64,000 bases of DNA from Dillenia suffruticosa (GCA_033439265.1 JAVTVX010000012.1:31008761-31072760), one strand, 5' to 3'; positions 35,870-48,686 are shown, counted from the first letter of the stretch. The notes: a model not told the origin generated them from the letters alone. Program-made: numbers and translations.

Positions 35870-38800
35870 ATGGAAGACGAAGTCAACCAAGTCGAAGTCG
35901 TTGTGGAGGAGACGGTGGTCAATCTGTCGTCTTCTCCGCCGGTTGATGATTCTGCCGATGTAGTTGAATCGTTACCCTCTGACGATCACGATGATAATCA
36001 TCCTGATACTGTCGCTGCTTCTAGCTCCGATGATCTGGAAGATAAAATCACCACGCAGGTTTTCTCTCTCTCTCCCTCTCATTTGTCGATTCCATATGGA
36101 TCGTTGTACTTTAAAACCCTAAATCTTGTGGCGTTGGCCGCTGAGATAGGTTTACCGGATCAATGATCGACTTGGTAATGGGTTTCAGTGCAGTATTATT
36201 TAAATTTGAAATGATTAAGTACCATTAAATGGGTTGGATTTGCATATAAGTCGGAACTTCTCTGCTCGAATCAATCTTTGAGAAATCCGAATCCATTCTA
36301 GAACTTTTTATTTACTAGTGATTATGATTTGCGCGGTAACTATATTGTGCAGACGCTTCGCGAAATGATTTTTTCTCTTTTATAATTGGATTCTTCATTT
36401 GGTTTGAAACTTCATTTGGTTTCAAGCTGAAGGTTATTAACCACTTTGTAAATTGATGCCGATAATAAATTTTTTGTGTGCTGTTGAGCCTAATTTTTTG
36501 CCAGAACTGGTGAAAAAAACCACATTGGGGTAATTTTAAGTGAACTTCCTTTTTGAGTAATGCAACATATTGTATCCTTAATCGTGATGCTTTCAGTTTG
36601 ACAATAGTACTATATTTGTGTAATGTAGAAATTTTTTATTGTATAATTTGAATGAACTTAGAGCCCGTTTGGATGGATAGAAATGGGCAGAAAAGAAAGA
36701 GTTCTAAAGGAAAGTGTCTTCCTTTTCTTCGTTTGGAAGTTTAAGAAGAGCAGAATTGAAATGATTTGGACAGATGGAAAATGAAGAAAGATGACTATAA
36801 TGTTTCCACCCAAAATTGGAAAGAAAGGGATGGGAACAACATTGGCGGCGAAATAATTTTTTAAATATGACAAGTCTGTTCTTATTATATTGATACAAAA
36901 CAAATTCTTGCTCAGTGTATTCTACTGGACTGTAAAATATAAACTACCCACTGAATTTGGAAAACATATAACCAGAATTGAAATAATGTGTCTAATAGTG
37001 TATTGCAGTCTACCGGAATCAAATTCAACTTGATGATCTTTTCAAGACAGTCGAATAAAATTAAAAGTCAGCTGAATGGTTTCAAGGTTAGCCGAATGAT
37101 TTTGAAATTCAGCTGAATATTCCTAGTATAAGCCATTTTAGTCTACCGAAATCAGCATTCAGCTTGACAACTCTTCCTAACTAGTTGAATGAAAATAAAA
37201 ATTAGTTGAATAGAATTTTAAATAGAATCAACCGAGTTTAAAATTAGCCAACTGAAATAGAAGAAATGAAAGTTCAGGTGACCACTCTTAGCTCCAACCT
37301 AGTTCAACAGAAGCCAAAGTTAGCAAACTGAATTTTGAACTCCTCAAGCTGATTTTCTAGATTCTCACATTCTCAGCCGGTTGAATTTTGAACTCGTCAA
37401 GTTGAATTTGAACTCCTCAAGCTGAATTTTGAACTCCTCAATCTGATTTTCAAGATTCTCACATACTCAGCCGGCTGAATTTTAAAATCCTCAAGCTGAA
37501 TTTTGAACTCCTCAAGCTGATATTCAAGATTTTCACATACTCAGCTGGCTGAATTTTGAATTTCTTAAACTAAATTTTGAACTCTTCAAGTTGATTTTCG
37601 AGATTCGCACTGGTTTTGTAAAGCTTACCTGCTGGAATTGCTACTGTGAAATGGTAATGTTAAACTCTAAGAGGATAAATATGTAAAGTTGCAATCCTTT
37701 CTTTTCAAATCTCTCCAACTCTCAAACATGTTTCTTTTCCTTTCTTGCATTAAACTCCCAAAGAAAATATGTATCTCTTCTTTTTCTTTCTTTTCTTTTC
37801 TCAAGTTGCCTTTCTTTTCTCTTCCTTCCTAAATTCCAAACAGGTCCTTAATTCTTGCCAAATCTGTTGCATTAATACTTCTCCATGAATGGATGCGGTA
37901 CATTGCACAATATGGACACCAATATGGAGAAGTATTTTATCCGGCCTATCAAATCAACTAAAAGACAGATAGATAAGCCCAAAAGACTGGTTAGTAGTGA
38001 CACACGAAAATTATAAATAAATTTAAACTAAAACAAGGTATCTAAGAACCGTGTCCGATTGTCATTTTTAAAAGCGTTGGTGTAACATAACTTTGAGGGG
38101 ATGATTTTGATTAAACTTCTTTTTAGTTGATGACATGTAAAGGTATTGGCATGGTCTCTCTAACCCCCATTGCAGCCAATGCTATGGTGCTCCATGCGGT
38201 TTCGACTTCTGTAGTTCAAAAATGATAGTTTTTTCATTGAAAACCAGTGGTTTGGAGAGAGTGGTATCGTTTACTGAATATTACTGAATGGTCTACACTT
38301 AAACATTAGTTAAGTTGGACATATAAGAAGTTTTGGTATCGCTTCACATTGTGAGAAGGTAGTTAAAATGTGAGGCTGGAGGACCTGCAATGTTCTTCTT
38401 TGGTTAGAAAAATACACCTATTATAGTGTTTCTTGAAGTATCTGCCTGATTTTGATGTTTATGATTCCCCTTATTGGGTGGGTTATTGTAGAAGTTATTG
38501 AGTTTCCTTGGTTGTATCATTAATTTTAAGTCTGTGTTATGCTTTATGGTCAGTGTCTAATGGTTTATCTGTATTCTGCAGGTAGAATATTACTTCAGTG
38601 AAGAAAATGTGTCTGCTAAAAGCTTTTACAAAAAATATGTGAGGAGTAACAAAGAGGGATTTGGTGAGTGTTTACCAGCATGGTTTGAGTTTTTCAATAG
38701 CTGTGGCTTGCCTTTGCTTTTGGTTTCCAAACTCATAAGTCACCCATCTTTTGGGCAAACATGTTGATTTAACTTAGAATTTTGGAATTGCAATTGTTTG

Positions 38801-41800
38801 AATTCTCTGTGATTTGTGGAACTTTAGGCTTAGCAGACAAGGAAAAAACATGACTTATGTAGCTTAAACTCTCAACTTACTTCTTTGTAAGTAGAAAATA
38901 TTAGTGACAGACCGTTTAGAGCCCCCATAACTTTTAGCCTGTTTAATTACCTGGAATCTTGAAATAAACTGTTACAAACTGAGATTCTAGCAACAAATTT
39001 GAGCTTTAAGACAACCTTTTAGACAATTGTATCATGACCTCTGAAGTTCTATGAGGTGATTGTCTTTGACTTTTGCTTTTCTTATTTGCAAATGCCAAGG
39101 CAGTTATAGTGAAGTAATGTTTGCTAGAAAGACACATTTTCCACCTGAGGAATAACTAGGTTTCTTTTGTATGCTGCTTGTAAATCAGTATTTTGGGTTT
39201 GAACTACTATTGGGACGAGACATGGTAGATAGCTGTGTATGCACGATGATTGAAAAGCTTGATCCCAGCATGCTACTTGCGTGTATGATTTATCGTTTGG
39301 TGATGCGGTAAAACAGGTACTTCTGATAGTTGCTTAACCTGATGTCTCCTGGTGCTGCAAATTTTTGTTGTGCGGAGACCCATGTGTTAATCTGAGTGAT
39401 CTTGCTGATTCCTTCTCTATTCTTGCTTCTCTTGGATCGAGAATTCTGAGTGGTCTACGTGTTATGTAAAAAGTGCAACTTACTTAACAGTCTGCTCAGC
39501 AGTTCAGGTTAGGAGAAGTATGGACGCTGTAAATGAGACAGAGCATTGTTCATGGTTTGCTGTGTTCCCCTTTTTGGTGTCCCATATGTATGATTCGTTG
39601 ATTCATAAACAAAACAAAGCTTAAGGAGCAGCTTGATCCTGGCTGGCATGATTTATTTGGACCTACCTGTTTAATAGGTCTTTTAGCATCAATTTTTTGA
39701 ACTATTAGTATAAAAACAGAGAAGATGAAAATGATGAAGTCAAACTGGTACTTCTGATAGTTGCTTGACCTGGGTGTCTCCTGGTGTAGCAATTTTTTGT
39801 TGTGCGGAGCCCCATGGGTTAATCTGAGTGACCATGTTGCTGCTGATTCCTTCTCTGTTCTTGCCTATCTTGGATCGAGTATTCTATATGTTCGACATGT
39901 TATATTGAAAAGCACCTCTTACTTAACTGTCTGCTTGGCAGTTTAAGTTAGCAGAAATGTGGATGTAGTAAATGTGACAGAGCATTGTTCATGGTTTGAT
40001 GTGTTCCCATTTTTGGTGTTTTTTATATTTGATGTGTTGATTCTAAAATCATATACAAAGGCAAGGAACAGCTGCACCCAAGATTCGCTTCTAACCAGAT
40101 TGCCCTAAATATGTAAGAAAAGATAACGCAAGAAAGCTGATTATCATGAAGGTTCTATTTCAATTTTTTACAAGAACAAGTAATATCCATTAGATGATTT
40201 TATTGAGTGCTCTGTATGTTGATTTTGGATTGCCCTAAATATGTAAGAAAAGCTAACGCAAGAAAGCTGATTATCATGAAGGTTCTATTTCAATTTTTTA
40301 CAAGAATAAGTAATATCCATTAGATGATTTTATTGAGAGCTCTGTATGTTGATTTTGGTTGCTGGCAAAGGTTGGGTTATGTGACTGAGCATATTACAAC
40401 CATCAGGAGATAAATGCCATCAGATGCTTGGAGCATCCTGCTAAACATATAGCTTCTGGTGTGAGCTATGTAATACAGTAGAAAGCTTGTTGAGGAATTG
40501 GATTGAGACTTGTAAAGACGCAAGCAGCTTTACTATTAGGCTATATGTTCACCATTCATCTCGAGAAGAGAATAAAAAATGCGCATGATGGTAACCAACT
40601 AGATTGAAACAACAATTTTGCAACGAGTAGGTGAATGTAATGTGTGTATAATTATTCTGCTGTGCTATTTTCTATGATGGAATTCTGCAGGCATAGTAAA
40701 ATCTTTCAGGCTCATGATGTTTTAGTTATGCCAGTTTGATCCTTTATCTTTGAGTGGTTTCAACAGAGTATACTGCAGAGCAGGACATTTCAAACCCCCG
40801 CCCCCACCAAGAGTGTGAGAGAGACACACACACATGCACAAAAAAGAATAATCCCAAACCAAGGTCGGGAGTGTAATTATCTTCTGATTGTGTTTCACGT
40901 CCTAGACTTTCATGAACAATGAATGTGAAGAAAAAGGTGAACATGGCACAATATGAGTATGGAATAACAATATAGTTCTTATCAAATTGAATATGACCCC
41001 AGTGCAACACCAGGTTTTTGTTTTTGTTCTTGTTCTTGTCATTTTCGTTTCCGTTTTCTGATTCGTTCTGTCTTTTTTTTTTTTCCTTTTTTTCCCAAAG
41101 TGAGCTTGATATTCAAATTGAATTTGGCTAGTGTCAGGTAACTATAAGAGTACCGAAGGCTGCTCTGGCTGTTCCTTTTTTTGGTGTTTGTTCCTTTTAG
41201 CTAGCCGTATATTCTTATAATTGTGGGCCTAAGTTCTTTCTTCATATATTATGTTTTCAGAATATGGTATCAAGGGGGTTAAGGAATATGACAGAGTGTT
41301 TTGCACGTGTACAACTTAAGCATGAGTTAGGGTGCTATTGAGGCAACATCAAATTTTAGCTGATTAGATTATTTGCCTATTTTTGTAAACTTAGTTGCTG
41401 CTATTGTTGGCTCATTTGTTTTCTTGTTTCATGGAAGGTGGATACCATTTCTAACGTGTTTATACTTTGTGAATAAATGCTTTTGCTTTTTCCCCTTTTG
41501 CAGTTCCTATTGAAGCTATTGCTTCTTTTAGGAAGATGAAAAAGCTTACTCGGGATATCCCGTTTATAACAAATGCACTGAGGAAGTCTTCTTTCCTTGT
41601 GAGCCTCTTGACTACCTTCTTCTCCTCTACTTGTGAATGATTTGTAGAGTTCTGAACTAGTGATGGGTGAGACACAGAAAGGCGGAGTCTAGATTATACT
41701 TATTTTGTTCTCTGTTGGAGCCATACTTTCTCCCAGTTAGGAGCTCTCTCCAAAATATGAAACATGCATGAAACTTTTCAAATACAAAAAGAACTTTATT

Positions 41801-44800
41801 GATAGTTTAGCTCCCTGTTGGATCTACATGGTCAATGTTTGAGGCCGAACAACTGCATCTAGTTTGATTTTAGAACAAGCTTATCAATCATGTGAATGTC
41901 TCTTGATTCCGATATTTATTGGACCAAAATCTCAGGTTGTGGTCTGACCATTGAACATTATGACCATGTGTTGTGCTTGGTAAGACATCAATAAGTAATT
42001 GGAAATTTTTATTAGATAGTTGAATTAGATAATTGTTTAAAGTACTGAATGTTCAATGTCATTATTGTATGTGGTGAATGATATTTAAGATTTCTTTGGG
42101 CTAAATAAAGAAATATTAGAAGAAGCACCCTTATGAATAACTACAATTGATAGATCAAACTTGTGATTTCTGGAATAAATATATGCACGACACTGAATAA
42201 ATTTTTGGATTTATTCCTGCTTTCAAAGTTTTGTGTTTGAGATAATTAATCTGTGAAATGTCCTTTTAAATTTGTAAGGTCTTACTTTGAGAAACTTGGA
42301 TATTTTGTGGCTGTATATTACAGTTTAAGCCAATAAAATTTCATATGCAGATGTTTGAGGCTTGTGGCTGTATATTATCTAGGCTGTTGTAACATGATTA
42401 CAACATTAGAAGGTTCATTAATGCATCTAATAACAAAATCATAAAATCATGTTTAGTAGAAAAGCATCTGTTATATATTATAACTACTTGGTGCGGTATG
42501 GAACTTGGGTATTTTGGCAAGTTACTAGTGGGCCGGTTCAGCCAGTTAAGGTTGTAACATGATATCTATACGTAGCACTTGGATGCATATTCAGATGTGC
42601 TTCTTTTGCTTTCCTTTCCTTTTTGGTTTTCCCCTCCTTTGTTTTGAGCTTCTGCCTAGTATCGTGTATGTGAGGTTCAATTAAATGTTATTGGGCAATA
42701 CATATCTGAAACAGAAAGTCATGTGTCTTCTCATTAATCATGTTTAAGCACATTGACAACATAACACTAATGTATGGACATGGGTATTCCGGCAATGTGC
42801 CTCTTCTCAGCCTCTTTTTGGGCCTGTCTCTGAGCACTTTTACTGTTTTTCCACATGCACTCGTGTTTGTCTATGACGCTGAAAATGAAGGCTTTGGACA
42901 GTGCATAATTTTTAAAATTGAAACCAAATTTGCTTGAAGCTTTTATTCCCTCCACTGTCTTGATTGTGTGCACATATTTTTCGCTTTTATTTGCTTTTCC
43001 TTGTCTGCATTTAACTTCCTAACTATATTTTTTTTCCATTGGAAAACTGCAGGCCTTAAACCCTGAGGGGACAATGGTGAAGAGTCTTCATCCTCTATCT
43101 TTCTTACCTAATGAGCCAATGGTATTTCATATGTTAATACTGCATCATGATGAGCTTTCCCATTAAATTGTTAGTAATTAGGAACTAATGTCTGGGCCCC
43201 AGTTCTGCACTGTTTTGGTGGAGAATCTGCCAGGTGATCATTCAAAGGAGAATATTCAGAAGATCTTTGGTCAGGCGGGAAAGTAAGTTTTACCTATCTT
43301 ACAAACCTATGTACTTTTGCATGCTTTCCAAATTTTCCTTATTGGGCTTTGACATGATCACAATGCTTTTCCTATGTACAGTATAAAGAGCATTTCCATA
43401 TGTGATCCTCATAGTATTGAAGAGTCAACTAAAGTTGTCGAACATGGGAGGCTCATTAGTGGAAAGGTATTAAATTCTCTTGATATTGCTTACTTTGGAC
43501 CAATAGCTAGAATTCTGTTTTTAAGAATTTCATTATAGCCTGGTAGTGGATATGGCGAAACAGGAATTCAGCAGTCTGCTGAGAATCACTAAATCATGTA
43601 AGGGTGATAAATGCAATTAGCGGTAGTTTGTATATTCTGATATATTGTGGATGGTAGACCAATGGCAATGTTTACTGTCTTGGGCTGACTAGTGGAATTC
43701 TGTTTGCAGAATTCAGGAGGGCCTAGTACTAGATATGGTAAACCTGAATCGAATAGAGTTTTAAGAATTTCTGAACTAAGTACAATTATTCCATTGAGTG
43801 ACATACTTCTAACTCCTTAATTTGGCAGAAGTACTTTAACATACTTATGGTTAAATAAAGCGCCAGATCCACCACGTATGATGAATGACATGATGTGGAA
43901 TTTGTTAATAGGAACTTTAGTTATTTCATAATATTCACTTGTGTTGGGAAATTGTTACTGGTGCCTATCCAGGTACACGCTCTTGTGGAATATGATTCTG
44001 TGGAAGCAGCCGAGAAGGCTGTGAGTGATCTTTTCTGTTATCATTTCAGCGTATGCAGTTGATCATTGGATTGACAACCTTGTGAACTAGGTGCATTGCT
44101 TTTCAAACAATTTGGTCAGGTGGCAACTCTAAATGATGCAGAAGACTGGAGAAATGGCATGCGTGTGGTGTTACTTAGCAGTCGATTGGTAAACTCCCTT
44201 TCTGCCATGTATTTGTTTTTAGAGATATCTTTGTAGTCCTAATTTCCTAGATAACTTCTCCAGAGGAGAGGATCTAAGAAGATTAGCAAGGTCCCTACAT
44301 CTGAGGTAGCAAGAGATGAGGGAAGCCACAATCCTAGCAATCATCATGAGACAGCTGATGAGGGGGTGAGTTTTGGCATTTTCTCTCTGGCATCTGACGT
44401 TCTTTTTGGAACTTGAGAATATTCTCCCTTCCATGTGTATTGTCTGTGCCCTCTTATAAGGGAGTTTGAATTATCCCTGTTATATGGTTGCATTAGCCTC
44501 CATGATCATGTGTGGAAATATGAAATGTCACTCGTCAATAGATTGCGTGCACATATTTTTCCCTCCACTGTCTTGATTGTGTGCACATATTTGTCGCTTT
44601 TATTTGCTTTTCCTTGTCTGCATTTAACTTCCTAACTATATTTTTTTTTCCCTTGGAAAACTGCAGGCCTTAAACCCTGAGGGGACAATGGTGAAGAGTC
44701 TTCATCCTCTATCTTTCTTACCTAATGAGCCAAAGGTATTTCATATGTTAATACTGCATCATGGTGAGCTTTCCCATTAAATTGTTAGCAATTAGGAACT

Positions 44801-46648
44801 AATGTCTGGGCCCCAGTTCTGCACTGTCTTGGTGGAGAATCTGCCAGGTGATCATTCAAAGGAGAATATTCAGAAGATCTTTGGTCAGGCGGGAAAGTAA
44901 GTTTTACCTATCTTACAAACCTATGTACTTTTGCATGCTTTCCAAATTTTCCTTATTGGGCTTTGACATGTTCACAATGCTTTTCCTATGTACAGTATAA
45001 AGAGCATTTCCATATGTGATCCTCATAGTATTGAAGAGTCAACTAAAGTTGTCGAATGTGGGAGGCTCATTAGTGGAAAGGTATTAAATTCTCTTGATAT
45101 TGCTTACTTTGGACCAATAACTAGAATTCTGTTTTTAAGAATTTCATTATAGCCTGGTAGTGGATATGGCGAAACAGGAATTCAGCTGTCTGCTGAGAAT
45201 CACTAAATCATGTAAGGGTGATAAATGCAATTAGCGGTGGTATGTATATTCTGATATATTGTGGATGGTAGACCAATGGCAATGTTTACTGTCTTGGGCT
45301 GACTAGTGGAATTCTGTTTGCAGAATTCAGGAGGGCCTAGTACTAGATATGGTAAACCTGAATCGAATAGAGTTTTAAGAATTTCTGAACTAAGTACAAT
45401 TATTCCATTGAGTGACATACTTCTAACTCCTTAATTTGGCAGAAGTACTTTAACATACTTATGGTTAAATAAAGCGCCAGATCCACCACGTATGATGAAT
45501 GACATGATGTGGAATTTGTTAATAGGAACTTTAGTTATTTCATAATATTCACTTGTGTTGGGAAATTGTTACTGGTGCCTATCCAGGTACACGCTCTTGT
45601 GGAATACGATTCTGTGGAAGCAGCCGAGAAGGCTGTGAGTGATCTTTTCTGTTATCATTTCAGTGTATGCAGTTGATCATTGGATTGATAACCTTTTTCA
45701 AACAATTTGGTCAGGTGGCAACTCTAAATGATGCAGAAGACTGGAGAAATGGCATGCGTGTGGTGTTACTTAGTAGTCGATTGGTAAACTCCCTTTCTGT
45801 CATGTATTTGTTTTTAGATTTGTAGTCCTAATTTCCTAGATAACTTCTCCAGAGGAGAGGATCTAAGAAGACTAGCAAGGTCCCTACATCTGAGGCAGCA
45901 AGAGATGAAGGAAGCCACAATCCTAGCAATCATCATGAGACAGCTGATGATGGGGTGAGTTTTGACATTTTCTCTCTGGCATCTGACGTTCTTTTTGGAA
46001 CTTGAGAATATTCTCCCTTCCACGTGTATTGTCTGCGCCCTCTTATAAGGGAGCATGTATTATCCCTGTTATATGGTTGCATTAGCCTCCATGATCATGT
46101 GTGGAAATATGAAATGTCACTCGTCAATAGATGCCATTGTGGATACCACATTTATTCCATTTAATTGGGGATTCATGGGTTATGGTTCTTCAAATGAATA
46201 TGAAGTTACTGCCTTTCTATCTTTTGCAGTTACACTTGTGAGATAATAATTGGTAACTGCCTTGTTGTGGAAAGGACTAATTTCTACTTCTTTCCTTACA
46301 ACTTCAGGATGGGAGACACTTGCCGAAGGAGAAACCGAAGGAGAAAAATGGATGGAGAAATCAGAACTATGGAAGATCAAGAGGACAAACATCTCGTGCT
46401 GCTAACGGGCATGGTACTTGGTCCAACTGCTGATTTTACTATTTACAACTCCATATTCTAGTCTCTGAAATATAAAAAAAAAAGAAATGAAGTTCTAAGT
46501 ATCTATTTTTGTACATTTAGGCCATGGAACTCTTAGCTCCAGCCTTGGGACCGAACATATGAAACCGTCTCCAGGCCCAAGGATGCCTGACGGAACAAGA
46601 GGATTTACATTGGGGCGAGGCCGCCCAGTTGTGCCAAGTCCAAATTAA
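35870..46648 (+). CDS. LARP6: La-related protein 6 (LARP6) with an internal tandem exon duplication
   Basis: Exons: 35870-36058, 38582-38663, 41504-41598; copy 1: 43053-43121, 43203-43282, 43382-43466, 43973-44020, 44120-44188, 44264-44365; copy 2: 44667-44735, 44817-44896, 44996-45080, 45587-45634, 45715-45783, 45853-45954; then 46308-46413 and 46521-46648. All introns are GT-AG and the frame is kept throughout. With both copies the product is 501 residues, with one copy 350. Residues 1-63 are an acidic leader. The La motif starts VEYYFSEENVSAKSFYKKY and contains GFVPIEAIASFRKMKKLTRD. The RRM-like part has CTVLVENLPGDHSKENIQKI, SISICDPHS, VHALVEYDSVEAAEKAVATL and DWRNGMRV. The C-terminus is Arg/Gly-rich. 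LARP6 proteins bind RNA and affect translation or mRNA storage. Whether both copies are spliced in is unknown. Confidence 0.9.
36661..37847. mobile_element. PIF/Harbinger-like non-autonomous element in LARP6 intron 1
   Basis: The ends are inverted (GAGCCCGTTTGG at the left; CCAAACAGGTCC at the right, which is GGACCTGTTTGG on the other strand). They are flanked on both sides by TTA (36658-36660 and 37848-37850), the target duplication expected of PIF/Harbinger. Sub-terminal regions are purine-rich at the left (AAAGAAAGAG) and pyrimidine-rich at the right. The 1187-bp interior has no transposase, only degenerate repeats at 37320-37610. Confidence 0.65.
37320..37610 (+). repeat. Degenerate tandem repeats inside the Harbinger-like element
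   Basis: The phrase CTGATTTTCAAGATTCTCAC, followed by a CTCAGCCGGCTGAATTTT-type segment and TGAACTCCTCAAG, recurs about four times with spacing of roughly 73 to 93 bases. Shorter GCTGAAT/GCCGAAT words extend leftward to 37050. Confidence 0.7.
39316..40020 (+). repeat. Diverged direct repeat of ~270 bp in LARP6 intron 2
   Basis: 39316-39580 and 39747-40020 share long words: GGTACTTCTGATAGTTGCTT, TTTTTGTTGTGCGGAG, TGATTCCTTCTCT, TCTTGGATCGAG and ACAGAGCATTGTTCATGGTT. The offset is about 431. Divergence is much greater than in the exon duplication downstream, so this is an older event. Confidence 0.8.
40099..40358 (+). repeat. 130-bp near-perfect tandem duplication in LARP6 intron 2
   Basis: ATTGCCCTAAATATGTAAGA begins at 40099 and again at 40229. 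The two units differ at only a few positions (GATAACG/GCTAACG, AGAACAAG/AGAATAAG, GAGTGC/GAGAGC). It is non-coding and recent. Confidence 0.92.
42948..46131 (+). repeat. ~1.6-kb tandem duplication spanning six LARP6 exons
   Basis: Copy 1 runs 42948-44543 and copy 2 44561-46131, offset 1613-1614 until copy 2 loses 19 bases before its fifth exon. The 453 coding bases of each copy differ at about ten positions. Replacements are Met/Lys, His/Cys, Ile/Thr, Val/Ala and Glu/Asp; the rest are silent. Introns are equally similar. A 17-base filler (44544-44560) separates the copies and matches sequence inside the unit. Confidence 0.93.
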
Positions 46649-47654
46649 CATTTGGTTGTCATTTTGTGGGTACATTAAATTTGGGGTGTCAAATTAGGTG
46701 AATAGCTATTCTTAGTGATACCAATCTGAGTAAATGGCCAAACTCAGTATTTTGCAACAGTTGTATGGTGCTGTGTATTTACCTATGGGGGTTGGTTTTA
46801 TTTGGGCAAAAGCTCAGTTTGTATCAGATGGCAGTTCTACATTACCGGTTTTCCTTTTTATGAGATGTATGAATAGATCATTTTTATTGGAATAGTTGCT
46901 GAACATACTTTGAATCTGTTTGCTTGCTTTTGCGGGCCATCTTACTTTGCCCTCAATGGGTCGATCGCTCTTTCTCTTTCTCTCTCTTTCATGGAGTAAA
47001 GATTTGGACCCGTTGTTTGCCGTGAAGGGCATTTGGGGTTGGCGCAACGAAACTCTTGAACTCTCTTCCGAATGAATTGATAGATGAAATGTATTTTTGT
47101 TGAAAATGTGGAAATTGTGTTTTCAGCTTAATTTGTTTAAAGATGTTTAAAAATTGTACTTTAATATTTATTATTATTTTTTTATAATCAAACGGTATTT
47201 GACAAAAAAATGGGGCGCGAGCTATCCCCTTGTTTGTTTACGAAGGGAACATCAGCATTGCTCCTTGTTTCCCCAATCAGACCATGACGGGACATCAACA
47301 TCGGTCAAATATGTTGCCATGTTTCCCCGATCGCCGACGGAATTTTTGAATTTTAAATTCCACCTTCAACGGTCAAAATTATTTTATTTTTTAACGACAA
47401 AATCTTCTCACTCCAATATAATCGGAGAAATATAAGTAATTATATAATTTTTATTACAAAAAATATATAAACCAAATATGAATAATGATAAATTTATTCA
47501 TTTCAAAATTCATCTCTCCAAAAACCTGGATGGCATCAGAGAGGCATTATGACTGGGTTGGCTTTGCCTCCATCAAGATCATAATATCTTCTTCTCCAAA
47601 TTATGTAGATTCAATTAGTTCATCAAAGAAGTTTATTAGTCTTAGCCATATAGA
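46649..47654. other. LARP6 3' UTR and intergenic DNA
   Basis: 46649 to about 47050 is the likely LARP6 3' UTR. 47154-47480 has a somewhat GC-richer patch of unknown nature. No gene is supported. Confidence 0.5.
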
Positions 47655-47900
47655 TCCGTCTTTTCTTATTTCTGTGGACCGATATTGCCGTCTTCCATTC
47701 CATAGACCTTGCTGTGTTCGGAACCTCAATGGCAGGAGCTTGTGCTGGTTTCCTTCTACATAACCGGTACAGGGCATCTGTATTTATGGGTGACACGGGA
47801 TCCATGGCACTGGGTGGAGCATTAGCCGCCATGGCTTCTTGTACCTGAATGTTTTTCCCACTATTTGTTGCATCTGGGGTTTTTGTCCCTGATGTAAAAT
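47655..47900 (+). pseudogene. Fragment of a plant MraY-like phospho-MurNAc-pentapeptide transferase
   Basis: The plus frame reads [20 protein letters not shown], then [20 protein letters not shown], then a TGA stop (47846) where Gly is expected, then MFFPLFVASGVFVPD. The FMGDTGS motif and its surroundings match the C-terminal half of MraY, whose plant homologue is plastid-targeted. Upstream to about 47655 the similarity continues weakly with stops ([10 protein letters not shown]). Only about 80 residues of a roughly 400-residue family are present and there is a nonsense codon, so it is a dead fragment. Whether it arose by retroposition cannot be told. Confidence 0.75.
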
Positions 47901-48499
47901 TATGATGATTTTTTTTTTTAATGTATGAATTATTTGCATTTAAATAACTTAAAATCTGGTTGAATGAGATATTTTGTGAGAATTGTTTTTTCTTTATTTG
48001 GTGAGTAAAATCTGGTGCATTAAGCTTCCATTATATCCTAATTTCCAATTCTGTCCCTCCGGCACTTTTTTGGAGAAATGTCATGTCAGGACATTCTATT
48101 TTAATTATCTTTATTTTATTTTATTCGTAATATTTTTTAATTAAATCAAAATTTATTTAAATTTTTTTAATGTTTTAAATAAAATGAAATTTCTATTTTT
48201 ACAAAAAATTACAAAAATTACTATTTTTATTAAAAATTGTATATAACTTCAAATGAGCTAAATGTTGCATCAATTTTTCTAAAACAGGGGATTATTAGAA
48301 TACGTTGCATTTAATGATTTGTGGTTCTAATAATAAAACACTAAATTCTTTTAAAAAAATCTCAAGTTTGAATTTTATGAAAAAAAATGAATATTGAGAG
48401 AATCGATTCTTAATTGGGTCTTATAACTGTTTAAATCGGAGTAATCGATTTTTCGGATAGTAGTCGAATGCAAAAGAAAAAAAGAAAAGAAAAAAAAAA

Positions 48500-48680
48500 G
48501 TCTGTTGGGCTAAACGAGCCTAATAAGAGGCTACATTTTTGGGCTCGGCGCAATGCTCCAATAACCGACCTAAATATAACGGTGTGGGAACACCCATTCT
48601 CCTCCCTCTTGGTCGCTTCTGAAAATTGTTCGCAAACGATTTTCAGAAGCAAGCGATTCAAAGCCCCAAAAAAAACCCTA
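48500..48680 (+). promoter_or_regulatory. NSA2 promoter: site II and telo-box motifs
   Basis: TTGGGCT at 48504 and 48540 and AAACCCTAG at 48673-48681 lie 100 to 280 bases upstream of the start codon. The pairing of TGGGCY elements with a telo-box is typical of plant ribosomal-protein and ribosome-assembly genes, which agrees with the gene's identity. Confidence 0.55.
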
Positions 48681-48682
48681 GT

Positions 48683-48686
<4 letters not shown>

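Noticed and set aside
43589..45418. Paired identical antisense frames of 71 residues
   Set aside because: They are shadows in the duplicated LARP6 introns, present twice only because of the duplication.
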